Positions 1-8,086 of a stretch of 64,000 nucleotides of DNA are shown here, in pieces. This DNA is from Umezawaea tangerina (GTDB lineage Bacteria > Actinomycetota > Actinomycetes > Mycobacteriales > Pseudonocardiaceae), in assembly GCF_003002815.1 (NCBI RefSeq), contig NZ_PVTF01000025.1, positions 34,900 to 98,899 of the forward strand. Reading direction: 5' to 3'. Under the pieces are notes generated by a model. It had not been told where the DNA came from and made no database searches. It saw only the letters and a list, made by a program, of their open reading frames with translations. Each line of letters opens with the position of its first letter. Within the stretch, counting starts at the first letter, position 1. The position numbers and the translations under genes are program-made.

Positions 1-2
1 TC

Positions 3-1538
3 AAGCGGTTGCCGGGCATGCTGGCCGAGGACCAGAAGATGAGCGCCCGCTTCGAGCACGAGGCCCGCCTGCTGGCCCGGCTCGACCACCCGCACATCGT
101 GCCCGTGTACGACTACGTCCAGAACCACGGCGAGCACCTGCTGGTGATGGAGAAGCTCGACGGCGGCACGGTCTGGTCCAAGTTCACGGAGGAAGGCCTT
201 ACCGCCGGTCAGGCCTGCGCGATCGGCCTCGCGACCCTGTCCGGTCTGCACGCCGCGCACGGCGCCGGTGTGCTGCACCTGGACGTGAAGCCCAAGAACC
301 TGCTGTTCACCTCGTCCGGTGTCCTCAAGGTCGCCGACTTCGGCATCTCCCAGGTCGTCAGCGAGGGCGCCACCCTCATGACCCACGCGGGCCAGGTGCT
401 CGGCACCCCCGCCTACATCGCCCCGGAGCAGGCGCTCGGCAACCCGCTCACGCCCGCCGCCGACGTCTACGGCGCGGGCACGGTCCTGTACGAGCTGCTG
501 TCCGGCACCCTGCCGTACGAGAGCGGCGGCGGCGCTCTCGCCATGATCCAACGCCACGTCTACCAGGAACCCCGCCCCCTGGACCCGTCCGTGCCCCGCC
601 CGCTCGCCGAGGTCGTCATGCGCAGCCTCGCCAGGGACCCGCAGGCCCGCTACCGCAACGCCGAGACGTTCGCCATCGACCTGGCGGGCGCCGCCGCCCA
701 GGTGTTCGGCCCCGACTGGCTCACCCGCCTCGGCGTCCGCGTCCACCTGGCGCCCGCCGTCGCCACCGGCAGCACCCGCCCGTCACTGCACCCCACCCAA
801 CCACGGGAAACCCTCGCCCTCGGCCAGAACCGCGTCCGCGCCACCATGGTCGACCACACCCCACCGGCGACCGCCGCCCAGCTCGGCAGCCAGACCCTCA
901 TCCCCGCCAGCTCGGTCCTGGCCGACACCCCTCACCGCAAGACCCCGCGCTGGTTCGCCTTGGCAGGCACCCTCACCGCCCTCGTCATGCTCGCCCTGCC
1001 GTTCTCCGTCACCAGCCGCACCCTCCCCACCCTCCCCGCCGACCTCAGCACCCCACTCGTCGTCCCCTTGCCGGAAACCCCCTCCGCCCACCTGCTCATC
1101 TCCGCCGCCGGCATCCCCCTGGCCGACGTCACCGGCAACCCCAACACCGGCTTCACCCTCCCCGGCGCCACCCGCTGGATCGTCGGCGGCGCAGCACTGG
1201 GCACCGTCAAGACGGGCACGGAAGACCGCGAGTACCTGATCACCCCACCGCAGAACCCGATGCTCAGCATCATGGGCGTGGGCAGCGCCGTCCTCCTCCT
1301 CTTCACCCTCGCCTACCTCGAATCCATCCTGCGCTCCCTGCGCAAACGCCAAGCCGGCACCGGCGCCACCCTCATCGCCGCCCCCCTCGGCTTCGGCCTA
1401 GGCGCAGCAGTCTGGCTACTCCCCACAGTCCTACTGCGCAACGAACCCGCCCTACTCCCCACCCTCGCCTGCGGCCTACTAGGCGCCACCTCCGCCGTCT
1501 GCATCGCCATAGCCACCCGCAGAACAGCCACCCGCTAA
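3..1538 (+). CDS. Membrane Ser/Thr protein kinase (5'-truncated by window edge)
   Basis: Hanks-type (PknB-like) kinase. The frame is already open at base 3 (K-R-L-P-G-M), so the first visible lysine may be the beta-3 VAxK lysine; the glycine-rich loop lies outside the window. Visible motifs: catalytic loop HLDVKPKNLL near residue 93, with HLD instead of HRD (a non-RD kinase); DFG near residue 112; YIAPEQ in the activation segment. A linker leads to a membrane helix (about residues 316-336), an extracytoplasmic loop of about 80 residues, and three more hydrophobic helices to the C-terminus, an unusual multi-pass tail. Third codon positions become strongly C/A-rich on this strand towards the 3' end. 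It is convergent with the histidine kinase at 1986. Substrate unknown. Confidence 0.9.
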   Translation, partial: KRLPGMLAEDQKMSARFEHEARLLARLDHPHIVPVYDYVQNHGEHLLVMEKLDGGTVWSKFTEEGLTAGQACAIGLATLSGLHAAHGAGVLHLDVKPKNLLFTSSGVLKVADFGISQVVSEGATLMTHAGQVLGTPAYIAPEQALGNPLTPAADVYGAGTVLYELLSGTLPYESGGGALAMIQRHVYQEPRPLDPSVPRPLAEVVMRSLARDPQARYRNAETFAIDLAGAAAQVFGPDWLTRLGVRVHLAPAVATGSTRPSLHPTQPRETLALGQNRVRATMVDHTPPATAAQLGSQTLIPASSVLADTPHRKTPRWFALAGTLTALVMLALPFSVTSRTLPTLPADLSTPLVVPLPETPSAHLLISAAGIPLADVTGNPNTGFTLPGATRWIVGGAALGTVKTGTEDREYLITPPQNPMLSIMGVGSAVLLLFTLAYLESILRSLRKRQAGTGATLIAAPLGFGLGAAVWLLPTVLLRNEPALLPTLACGLLGATSAVCIAIATRRTATR

Positions 1539-1558
1539 ACACCAGCAGGGATAACGCG

Positions 1559-1896
1559 CCCAACACACGGCAAACAAACACCCACCAACCCCACGCCAGT
1601 TGGGCGCAGCCCGCCAGCGCGCATCCGGCGCGGAGCGCCTGGGGCCTCGTCGGCGCCAGCCGATGCCTTGTCGAGCGAAGCTCGATGCCCTGTCCAACGG
1701 CGAAGCCGAGGATGCAGTGTCCGACGCGCAGCGAGGATGCTTGAGTCAGGCGGAGCCTGATGCTGGCGAAGCCAGACTTCCCCTCTGCCCCCGATCCACA
1801 GCGCCCTCCTGCCCGATCTTCGTTGTCAAGACAGCTCTATCGTCTTGACAACGAAGATCGGGCATTGAGACAATCGCGCGCCGGGGGCCGGGCTTC
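1559..1896 (-). repeat. Dispersed structured intergenic element, copy A
   Basis: This fills most of the 447-base gap 1539-1985. Read on the minus strand it shares a module order with the copies at 6937 and 59077: a C/G-rich leader, a perfect 22-bp stem with a 9-base loop (arms 1811-1832 and 1842-1863), a conserved spacer (CAGGAGGGCGCTGTGGATC), a run of small hairpins built around GGCTTCGCC/GGCTCCGCC, and a terminal GGCGC-TCCG-GCGCC module. I count about four small-hairpin units here. No transposase and no convincing coding frame. It lies between two convergent genes. Dispersal and structure are seen directly; function is unknown. Confidence 0.88.
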
Positions 1897-1985
1897 CCTG
1901 GGGTGGGAGGGCCGGAACCGGACTTCACCAGGGGGGCCCGAGACTGGGCTACACGGGGCGGACACCCCCCGGAATCCGAGAACCC

Positions 1986-3248
1986 TCACCTCAACGTAGG
2001 AATCTCCACCCTCACCACGAACCCCCCATCCTCCGTAGCCCCCGCCTCGAACTCCCCGTTCAACAGGTTCGCCCTCTCCTTCAACCCCATCAACCCGTGC
2101 CCCCCGCTGGGCAGCCCCCCACCCCCTTGCTGCGCCGGCGGCGGCCCGTTCCTCACCTCAACCCTCAAAGCGTCGTCGTTCAAGTCCACCCGCACGGTCA
2201 CCACCGACCCGTTCGCGTACTTCCGGATGTTGGTCAGCGCCTCCTGCACCGTCCGGTAAGCCGCCCCCGAGATCGACGCGGGCATCGGCGTCGTCCCCAG
2301 CACCGTCAGCGTCACCGGCATCCCGGCCCCCGCCACCAGCTGCCCCAGCTCTTCCACGCCCGGCTGCGGCGAGTCGTCCCCCGATGTCGTGCGCAGCACG
2401 CTCACCAGCTGCCGCAGCTCGTCCAGGGTCCGCGTGCTCAACGTCCGGATGGTCCCGGCGACCTGCTTCGCGTTCTGGTCCACCGAGGCGACCCGCAACG
2501 CCCCGGCCTGCATCGCGATCAGGCTCACCTGGTGCGACACCACGTCGTGCATCTCGCGCGCCAGCCTGGCCCGTTCGTCGGCCCGGATCGCGTGGGCGTG
2601 CAGCAGCCGCTCCCGTTCGCGGCTCACCGCCAGTTCCGCGATCCGGTTCGCCAGCTCCTCGCGGGCATGGGCGAGCAGTGCGATCGCCAATGGCAGCCCG
2701 GCGACCAGGCACCCGTAGATCGCGTTGTGCACGTGCTGCTGCCATTCGGCGGCGAGGAACTTGTCCGGCGGCCACCAGAAGAACCGGGCCGCCCACACCA
2801 GCGCGGCGCCGACGATCGTCTGCCAGCCCAGCACGCGCCTGCGCGCGACCGTCCCGAGCGCGATCATCGCCGCGAGCTCGGACCAGCCGACGAAGAAGCC
2901 GGGCACGGTCAGCAGCAGCGTGAGGAACGGGAAGCGGCGGCGCAGCACGAGGGCCGCGGCGGCGACGCCGGACAGCACGAGCGAGTACAGCTCGGCGTCG
3001 CGGTTCCAGCTGTAGCCGAGCCACACGTCCGCGGCGCCGATGAGCACCGCGGCGATGTCCAGCAGCAGCTGCCGGTGTTTGGCCAGCCGCGCCCACCGGG
3101 CGGGCACCCGCGGTTCCGCGGGTGCGACCGGTGTCCCGGACACGTCGGCGTCGGGACGTCTCCGCACCGCGTTGCCGACCAGGACCCGACCTCCAGAGTC
3201 ACCCAACTGCCGATCCTCACCGTACTGCGCCGGTGTCACGGTTGGCAT
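1986..3248 (-). CDS. Orphan NarL-type sensor histidine kinase (HisKA_3)
   Basis: 420 aa. The N-terminal third holds four to five hydrophobic helices (about residues 40-165). Then comes a HisKA_3 dimerisation segment with the phospho-acceptor motif LAREMHDVVSHQVSLIA, and a HATPase domain with TVQEALTNIRKYA (N-box) and GGHGLMGLKERANLL. The start is ATG at 3248, preceded by AAGGGG; a longer frame running through the LysR gene is a shadow. Proteins of this type normally act with a LuxR/NarL-type response regulator encoded next door. None is present on either side, so the partner is presumably elsewhere. Signal unknown. Confidence 0.9.
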   Translation of the reverse strand: MPTVTPAQYGEDRQLGDSGGRVLVGNAVRRRPDADVSGTPVAPAEPRVPARWARLAKHRQLLLDIAAVLIGAADVWLGYSWNRDAELYSLVLSGVAAAALVLRRRFPFLTLLLTVPGFFVGWSELAAMIALGTVARRRVLGWQTIVGAALVWAARFFWWPPDKFLAAEWQQHVHNAIYGCLVAGLPLAIALLAHAREELANRIAELAVSRERERLLHAHAIRADERARLAREMHDVVSHQVSLIAMQAGALRVASVDQNAKQVAGTIRTLSTRTLDELRQLVSVLRTTSGDDSPQPGVEELGQLVAGAGMPVTLTVLGTTPMPASISGAAYRTVQEALTNIRKYANGSVVTVRVDLNDDALRVEVRNGPPPAQQGGGGLPSGGHGLMGLKERANLLNGEFEAGATEDGGFVVRVEIPTLR

Positions 3249-3364
3249 GGCCGCCCCTTCACCCCGGCGCACCTGACGTGCCCCGTTACCCATGGAGACG
3301 AGTCGAACACGGGAACGGGACGTTTGAGTCGGCAGAACATGACACAAATGTGCGGACGCACACG

Positions 3365-4240
3365 TCAAGCGCACAAACAGCGCACGCAGGAGTCGACGAA
3401 CACCCGCACGGCGTCCCGCCGATCGGCCCTGCCCCACACCACGGCCAGCTCGGCGGGCGGCAGCCCGGTGACGGCCCGGTAGACGACGTCCTCGCGCGGC
3501 TCGACGTTGCCGGACGCGAGCAGCGCCACGCCGAGCCCGGAGGCGACGGCCTCGATCGTCTCGTCGGACGTGGCGGCCTCGGCGGCGACCTTCGCGGGCC
3601 GGTCGCGGTGCCGAGTGGCGAGCCAGAAGTCGCGCAGCTCCCCGGAGGAGGCGGGCAGGGCGATGAACGGCTCGTCCAGCAGCTCCTGGAACGGCACCAC
3701 GCCCGCGTCGACCAGCCGGTGCCGCGGCGGCAGCGCGACCCACCTGTTCTCGGTGCTCACCACCCGCCACGCGAAGTCGCCGGTGCCGGGCACCGGCAGC
3801 CAGGCGATCGCCACGTCCACGTCGCCGCCGGCGAGCCCGGCCGTGGCGTCGGCCCAGGACACCTGCCGGAACTGCAGCCGCCAGTCGGGCAGCTCGTCGG
3901 CCATCCGCGCCGTGACCGACGGGATGAGGCCGCGGCCGATCCGGGTCTGGAACCCGACGGTCAACGTCGTCGCGCCCACCTCGACGACCGCCAGCCGGGC
4001 GGCGTCCCACTGCTCGATGATCGACCGCGCCCTCGGCAGCAGCTCCTCGCCCGCCGGGGTCAGCCGGATGGAGCGCCGGTCGCGGTCGAACAGCTTCGCC
4101 CGCAGCGACGTCTCCAGCTGCCGGATCTGCTTGCTCAACGCGGGCTGCGACACGTACAGCCGCTCGCCCGCCGCCCGCGTGAAGCTCAGCTCCTCGGCGA
4201 CCGCGACGAAGTACCGCAGGTCCAGTACCCGCACATCCAT
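3365..4240 (-). CDS. LysR-family transcriptional regulator
   Basis: 291 aa. N-terminal winged helix typical of LysR proteins (DLRYFVAVAEELSFTRAA, then VSQPALSKQIRQLE and LFDRDRRSIRLTPAGEELL). The effector-binding domain starts near residue 90 (TLTVGFQTRIGRGLIP). The C-terminus contains unusually close cysteines (SCVRCLCA). It is divergent from the LLM oxidoreductase with only about 60 bases between starts. By the usual LysR arrangement it probably controls that gene and itself. The inducer cannot be inferred. Confidence 0.93.
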   Translation of the reverse strand: MDVRVLDLRYFVAVAEELSFTRAAGERLYVSQPALSKQIRQLETSLRAKLFDRDRRSIRLTPAGEELLPRARSIIEQWDAARLAVVEVGATTLTVGFQTRIGRGLIPSVTARMADELPDWRLQFRQVSWADATAGLAGGDVDVAIAWLPVPGTGDFAWRVVSTENRWVALPPRHRLVDAGVVPFQELLDEPFIALPASSGELRDFWLATRHRDRPAKVAAEAATSDETIEAVASGLGVALLASGNVEPREDVVYRAVTGLPPAELAVVWGRADRRDAVRVFVDSCVRCLCA

Positions 4241-4302
4241 AACCAGAGGTTATTACAACCGGTCTTGGACGCCCGGATGGTGGGCGGCCGACCATGGTTC
4301 CC

Positions 4303-5151
4303 ATGGACATCGGTGTGTTCGGCCTCAACGCCAAAGCGGCGGCAGGCCCTGGGGAGACCGCTTCGCTCGCGCGCAAGGCCGTGGAGCTCGGCTACACGTC
4401 GTGGTGGGTGGGAGAGCACGTCGTCCTGCCGACCCCGCGCACCCCGAGCACGCCGATGGACCCGCTCGACCCGATCCTGGACCCGCTCGTGCACCTGGCG
4501 TTCGTCGCCGCCGTCACCGACCGGCTCGAGCTCGGCACCGGGATCGTCATCCTGCCGCAGCGCAACCCCGTGGTGCTCGCGAAGCAGGCCGCCAGCCTCG
4601 ACGTGCTCAGCGGCGGCCGCCTGCACCTCGGCGTCGGGGCCGGGTACCTGGAGCCGGAGATGACCGCGATCGGCGTCCCGATGGCCGACCGGGGCAGGCG
4701 CACCGACGAGTACATCGACGCCATGACCGCGCTGTGGACGCAGGAGCGGCCGGGCTTCCACGGGAAGTACGTCTCGTTCGACCACGTCGACGCGCATCCG
4801 CGCCCGGTCGGCGGGCCCAGGGTGCTCGTCGGCGGGCACAGCCCGGCGGCGTTCCGGCGCGCGGTGGCCCGTGGGCACGGGTGGATCGGCAACGGGACGA
4901 GCCCGGCCGACCTGCGCGGGCACCTGGCGGGTCTGGCGAAGGCGGCCGAGGAGGTGGAGCGCCCGGCCCGGCTGGGGAAGCTGGAGATCACGTTCATGCC
5001 GGTGGACCCGGTGGAGATCCCCGACGGCCATGCCGACGAGTACCGCGATCTGGGGGTGGACCGGCTGCTGGTGTACCCGCTGCCGCTGGAGGACCCGGCC
5101 GACATCGCGGCGCTGTTGGAACGCCAGGGCGAACGTTTGCGTGGTAGGTGA
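4303..5151 (+). CDS. LLM-class F420-dependent oxidoreductase
   Basis: 282 aa TIM-barrel flavin/F420 oxidoreductase of the luciferase-like monooxygenase family. Features: MDIGVFGLNAKAA at the N-terminus, TGIVILPQRNPVVLAKQAAS, DVLSGGRLHLGVGAGYLEPE, and GRRTDEYIDAM. Together these match the actinobacterial subfamily annotated as probable F420-dependent oxidoreductase. An ATG at 4294 gives a three-residue-longer protein; neither start has a clear Shine-Dalgarno. Divergent from the LysR gene, which is its likely regulator. Substrate unknown. Confidence 0.88.
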   Translation: MDIGVFGLNAKAAAGPGETASLARKAVELGYTSWWVGEHVVLPTPRTPSTPMDPLDPILDPLVHLAFVAAVTDRLELGTGIVILPQRNPVVLAKQAASLDVLSGGRLHLGVGAGYLEPEMTAIGVPMADRGRRTDEYIDAMTALWTQERPGFHGKYVSFDHVDAHPRPVGGPRVLVGGHSPAAFRRAVARGHGWIGNGTSPADLRGHLAGLAKAAEEVERPARLGKLEITFMPVDPVEIPDGHADEYRDLGVDRLLVYPLPLEDPADIAALLERQGERLRGR

Positions 5152-5236
5152 GGAGGGCTCGTGGATTCGCCCGCGGTCGTCCACGGGTTCGCTAGGGTGC
5201 GGACGCCGTACGGAGATGATCAAGGGGGAGGCGTTC

Positions 5237-6808
5237 GTGTCCGAGTTCGTGGTGAGCAGGCGCAAGGCGTTGGTGGGGGTCGCGGCCGCCGTCGGCGCGG
5301 CGGTGGTCGGGATGCCGTCGGCGATCGCGGAGACGGCCTCGCCGTTCCTGCTGGGCGTGGCGAGCGGTGACCCGCTGCCCGACGGGGTCGTGCTGTGGAC
5401 CCGGCTGGTGCGGGAGGAGCCGCTGCCCGACCGCGCGGTGTCGGTGGGGTGGCAGGTCGCGGAGGACGAGCGGTTCTGCCGGGTCGTGCGGTCGGGCGTC
5501 GCCCTGGCCCGGCCGGAACTGGCGCACTCGGTGCACGTGGACGTGCGGGGGCTGCTGCCCGGCCGGGAGTACTTCTACCGGTTCCGCACCGGCGCCGACC
5601 TGAGCCCGGTGGGGAGGACGAAGACCACCGGGTCCGACGAGCGGTTGCGGCTGGGCGTGGTGAGCTGCCAGGACTTCCAGAACGGGTACTGGCCCGCGTA
5701 CGTCGGACTGTCCGAAGAGGACCTGGACGTGGTGCTGCACCTCGGGGACTACATCTACGAGAACGACCCCGGCAGCCGGTTCGCCGACCGGGTCCACACG
5801 ACACCGGAGACGCCGGGGCTGGGGCAGTTGAAGACCCTGGCCGACTACCGCGCTCGGCACGCGCAGTACAAGGGCGACCCGGCGCTGCGGGCGGCGCACG
5901 CCGCGCACGCCTTCGTGTCCACTTGGGACGACCACGACGTGGAGAGCAACTACGCCGGGGTGGTCGACGAGGCGGACGACACCGGAGAGCGGCACCAGAC
6001 GCCCGAGGAGTTCGCGGTCCAGCGGGCGGCCGGGTACCAGGCCTACTACGAGCACATGCCGATCCGGGCGTCCGTGCTGCCCGGCACCGGTGGGATGCGG
6101 ATCTACCGGCGCTTCGACTTCGGGCGGCTGGTCCGGCTGAACGTGCTGGACACCCGGCAGTACCGGACCCAGCAGCCAGGCGGCTTCCCCGACAACATCG
6201 GGCCCGAGGCGGCCGGAGCGGGCAACACCGCGGGGACGCTGACCGGCGGCGAGCAGGAGGCGTGGCTGAACGAAGGGCTCGTCGGGTCGCCCGCGCGGTG
6301 GAACGTGATCGCGCAGCAGGTGATGATGTCCCGCACCCGCCTGCCCAACCCGTTCCCGCCGCACGTGCCGCCGACGGTGGTGAACCTGGACCAGTGGGAC
6401 GGGTACCAGCCGCACCGGGAGAGGCTGTTGCGGTTCGTGGGGGAGGCGGGGGTGGCCAATCCCGTTGTGCTGGCGGGGGACATCCATTCGACGTGGGTGA
6501 ACGAGTTGAGGGCCGACTTCGATGATCTGGGGTCGGCGCCGGTGGCTGTGGAGTTCGTGGGTACGTCTGTCAGTTCGGATTTTCCGGTGGCTTTGGATGG
6601 GCCGTTGAAGGCGGCGAATCCTGTGTTGAACCCGCATGTGAAGTACTTCGACGGGTTGAAGAGGGGGTATTTGAGGTGTGAGGTGGATCGGGGTAGTTGG
6701 AGGACGGATGTGCGGAATGTGGAGAGCGTTGAGGTGAGGGAGTCGCCGGTGAGTACTGCGGCGTCGTTTGTGGTGGAGGCGGGGAGTTCGGTGGTGCATC
6801 GGGGGTGA
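5237..6808 (+). CDS. phoD: PhoD-type alkaline phosphatase, Tat-exported
   Basis: 523 aa from GTG 5237, chosen because GGGGGAGG ends five bases upstream and the resulting protein begins with a Tat signal (SRRKALVG, hydrophobic AAVGAAVVG, then AIA). The mature part has the PhoD N-terminal domain (FLLGVASGDPLPDGVVLWTR) and the metallophosphatase core: VSCQDFQNGYW, LHLGDYIYEND, STWDDHDVESNYAG and LAGDIHSTW. PhoD enzymes are Ca/Fe-dependent secreted phosphodiesterase/phosphomonoesterases. Codon use changes sharply after about 6430: third positions become G/T-rich through to the stop, continuing into the following repeat element. Confidence 0.93.
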   Translation: MSEFVVSRRKALVGVAAAVGAAVVGMPSAIAETASPFLLGVASGDPLPDGVVLWTRLVREEPLPDRAVSVGWQVAEDERFCRVVRSGVALARPELAHSVHVDVRGLLPGREYFYRFRTGADLSPVGRTKTTGSDERLRLGVVSCQDFQNGYWPAYVGLSEEDLDVVLHLGDYIYENDPGSRFADRVHTTPETPGLGQLKTLADYRARHAQYKGDPALRAAHAAHAFVSTWDDHDVESNYAGVVDEADDTGERHQTPEEFAVQRAAGYQAYYEHMPIRASVLPGTGGMRIYRRFDFGRLVRLNVLDTRQYRTQQPGGFPDNIGPEAAGAGNTAGTLTGGEQEAWLNEGLVGSPARWNVIAQQVMMSRTRLPNPFPPHVPPTVVNLDQWDGYQPHRERLLRFVGEAGVANPVVLAGDIHSTWVNELRADFDDLGSAPVAVEFVGTSVSSDFPVALDGPLKAANPVLNPHVKYFDGLKRGYLRCEVDRGSWRTDVRNVESVEVRESPVSTAASFVVEAGSSVVHRG

Positions 6809-6936
6809 GGGGGTGTTGGAGGGGTGGGTTTGGTTCTGTTGCCCTGGGGGTTTTCTCGCGTCTGGTGGAGCCGGGTCGGTTGCCCGGCGAGTTCGGCCCC
6901 TGGTGGACCCGGCTTTTTGCCCTCCCACCCTCTGGC

Positions 6937-7197
6937 GAAGCCCGGCCCCCGGCGCGCGATTGTCTCAATGCCCGATCTTCGTTGTCAAGACGATAAAGCT
7001 GTCTTGACAACGAAGATCGGGCAGGAGGGCGCTGTGGATCGGGGGCAGAGGGGAAGTCTGGCTTCGCCAGCATCAGGCTTCGCCTGACTCGGGCATCCTC
7101 GGCTTCGCCGTCGGACAAGGCCCCAGGCGCTTCGCGCCGGATGCGCGCTGGCGGGCTTCGCCCATCGTGGGTGGGGTGGGTGTTCGTTGTGCGTTGG
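6937..7197 (+). repeat. Dispersed structured intergenic element, copy B
   Basis: Shortest of the three copies, within the 498-base gap 6809-7306. It has a perfect 22-bp stem with arms 6970-6991 and 7001-7022 (identical to copy A; loop GATAAAGCT), then the conserved spacer and small hairpins CTGGCTTCGCCAG, AGGCTTCGCCT, CGGCTTCGCCG, GGCGCTTCGCGCC and GGGCTTCGCCC, all with a TTCG loop. Only one GGCATCC...GGACAA tandem unit is present. The copy sits between convergent phoD and pgl and is followed by a separate strong terminator. Bases 6809-6936 are G/T-rich with no gene. Confidence 0.88.
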
Positions 7198-7199
7198 GT

Positions 7200-7246
7200 A
7201 AAGCGAAGACGGCGCCCCTTGTTTCTTGGGGCGCCGTCTTCGCTTT
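7200..7246. terminator. Bidirectional hairpin terminator between phoD and pgl
   Basis: Perfect 19-bp inverted repeat (arms 7200-7218 and 7228-7246, 9-base loop TTGTTTCTT). The arms end in AAAGC/GCTTT and are followed by GTTTGCTTTG, giving a T-rich tail in both directions. Best intrinsic-terminator candidate in the window; serves the pgl end of the pentose-phosphate operon and phoD. Confidence 0.85.
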
Positions 7247-7306
7247 GTTTGCTTTGTCCCTGCTTTTGTCTTTCTCCTTGCCCTTGCCCTTCCCTTGTCT
7301 TGCCTT

Positions 7307-8086
7307 TTAGGCGAGGGGTGGGGTGAAGAGGTCTGGGACTTTTGAGGCTGCTGTGGTGTCCAGTAGCCAGAGGGTGCGGCGTTGGCCGGTGGCGCCGGCG
7401 GCGGGGAGTTGGATTTCGCCTGCGCCGGTGAGGGCCATGGAGACGGCGGCTGCTTTGGCCTCGCCGGTGGTCATGAGCCAGACCTCGCGGGCCTGGCGGA
7501 TGGCGGGGAGGGTGAGGGAGATGCGGGTGGGTGGGGGTTTGGGGCAGTTGCGGACGGCGACGACCGAGCGGGTCGACTCGTGGATGGCGGGGGAGTCGGG
7601 GAAGAGGGAGGCCACGTGGCCTTCCTCGCCGACGCCCAGGAGGAACACGTCGAACGCGGGTACGGCGCCGTGGTCCTCTGGTTGTGCTTGTGCGGCCAGG
7701 ACGTCGGCGTAGGCCTCGGCGGCGGCGTCGGGGTCGTCGCCGAAGCGGCCGTCGGACGGTTCGACGGCGTGGACGCGGGTCGGGTCGAGGTGGAGGTGGT
7801 CGAGAAGGGCCTCGCGGGCCTGGGTTTCGTTGCGGTCCGGGTGGTTGGCGGGGAGGAAGCGCTCGTCGCCCCAGTAGAGGTCCACCTTGGACCAGTCGAC
7901 GGCGTGCAGGGCCGGAAGGGCGCGGAGGTGTTCGAGCACCGCGGTGCCGGTGCGGCCGCCGGTGAGCACGAGCGAGGCGTGGCCGCGGGCGGCCTGCGCG
8001 TCGACCAGGCGGGTCACCAGGCGTGCGGCCGTGGCGGCGGCCAGGAGGTCGCCGTCACGGTGCACCACCACTTGCGGGTCGTTCAC
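7307..8086 (-). CDS. pgl: 6-phosphogluconolactonase
   Basis: 259 aa, last gene of the pentose-phosphate operon. It hydrolyses 6-phosphoglucono-1,5-lactone, the Zwf product. Visible motifs: LVLTGGRTGTAVLEHL, VDLYWGDERFLP, and LLGVGEEGHVASLFPDSP, the lactonase/glucosamine-phosphate isomerase signature. The start is GTG 8086, overlapping the opcA stop by four bases (GTGA), consistent with translational coupling. The 3' third (bases 7307-7600) has codon use unlike the rest of the operon, with the plus strand G/T-rich. Confidence 0.95.
   Translation of the reverse strand: MNDPQVVVHRDGDLLAAATAARLVTRLVDAQAARGHASLVLTGGRTGTAVLEHLRALPALHAVDWSKVDLYWGDERFLPANHPDRNETQAREALLDHLHLDPTRVHAVEPSDGRFGDDPDAAAEAYADVLAAQAQPEDHGAVPAFDVFLLGVGEEGHVASLFPDSPAIHESTRSVVAVRNCPKPPPTRISLTLPAIRQAREVWLMTTGEAKAAAVSMALTGAGEIQLPAAGATGQRRTLWLLDTTAASKVPDLFTPPLA

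Noticed and set aside
1559..1896. Element considered as an insertion sequence or MITE remnant
   Set aside because: No terminal inverted repeats or target duplications were seen, no transposase is in the window, and internal structure is better conserved than the ends.
1600..1999. Short open frames inside the repeat elements (also near 6768-7140 and 58872-59530)
   Set aside because: The frames arise from the repeated hairpin sequence, are not conserved in frame between the three copies, and lack ribosome sites.
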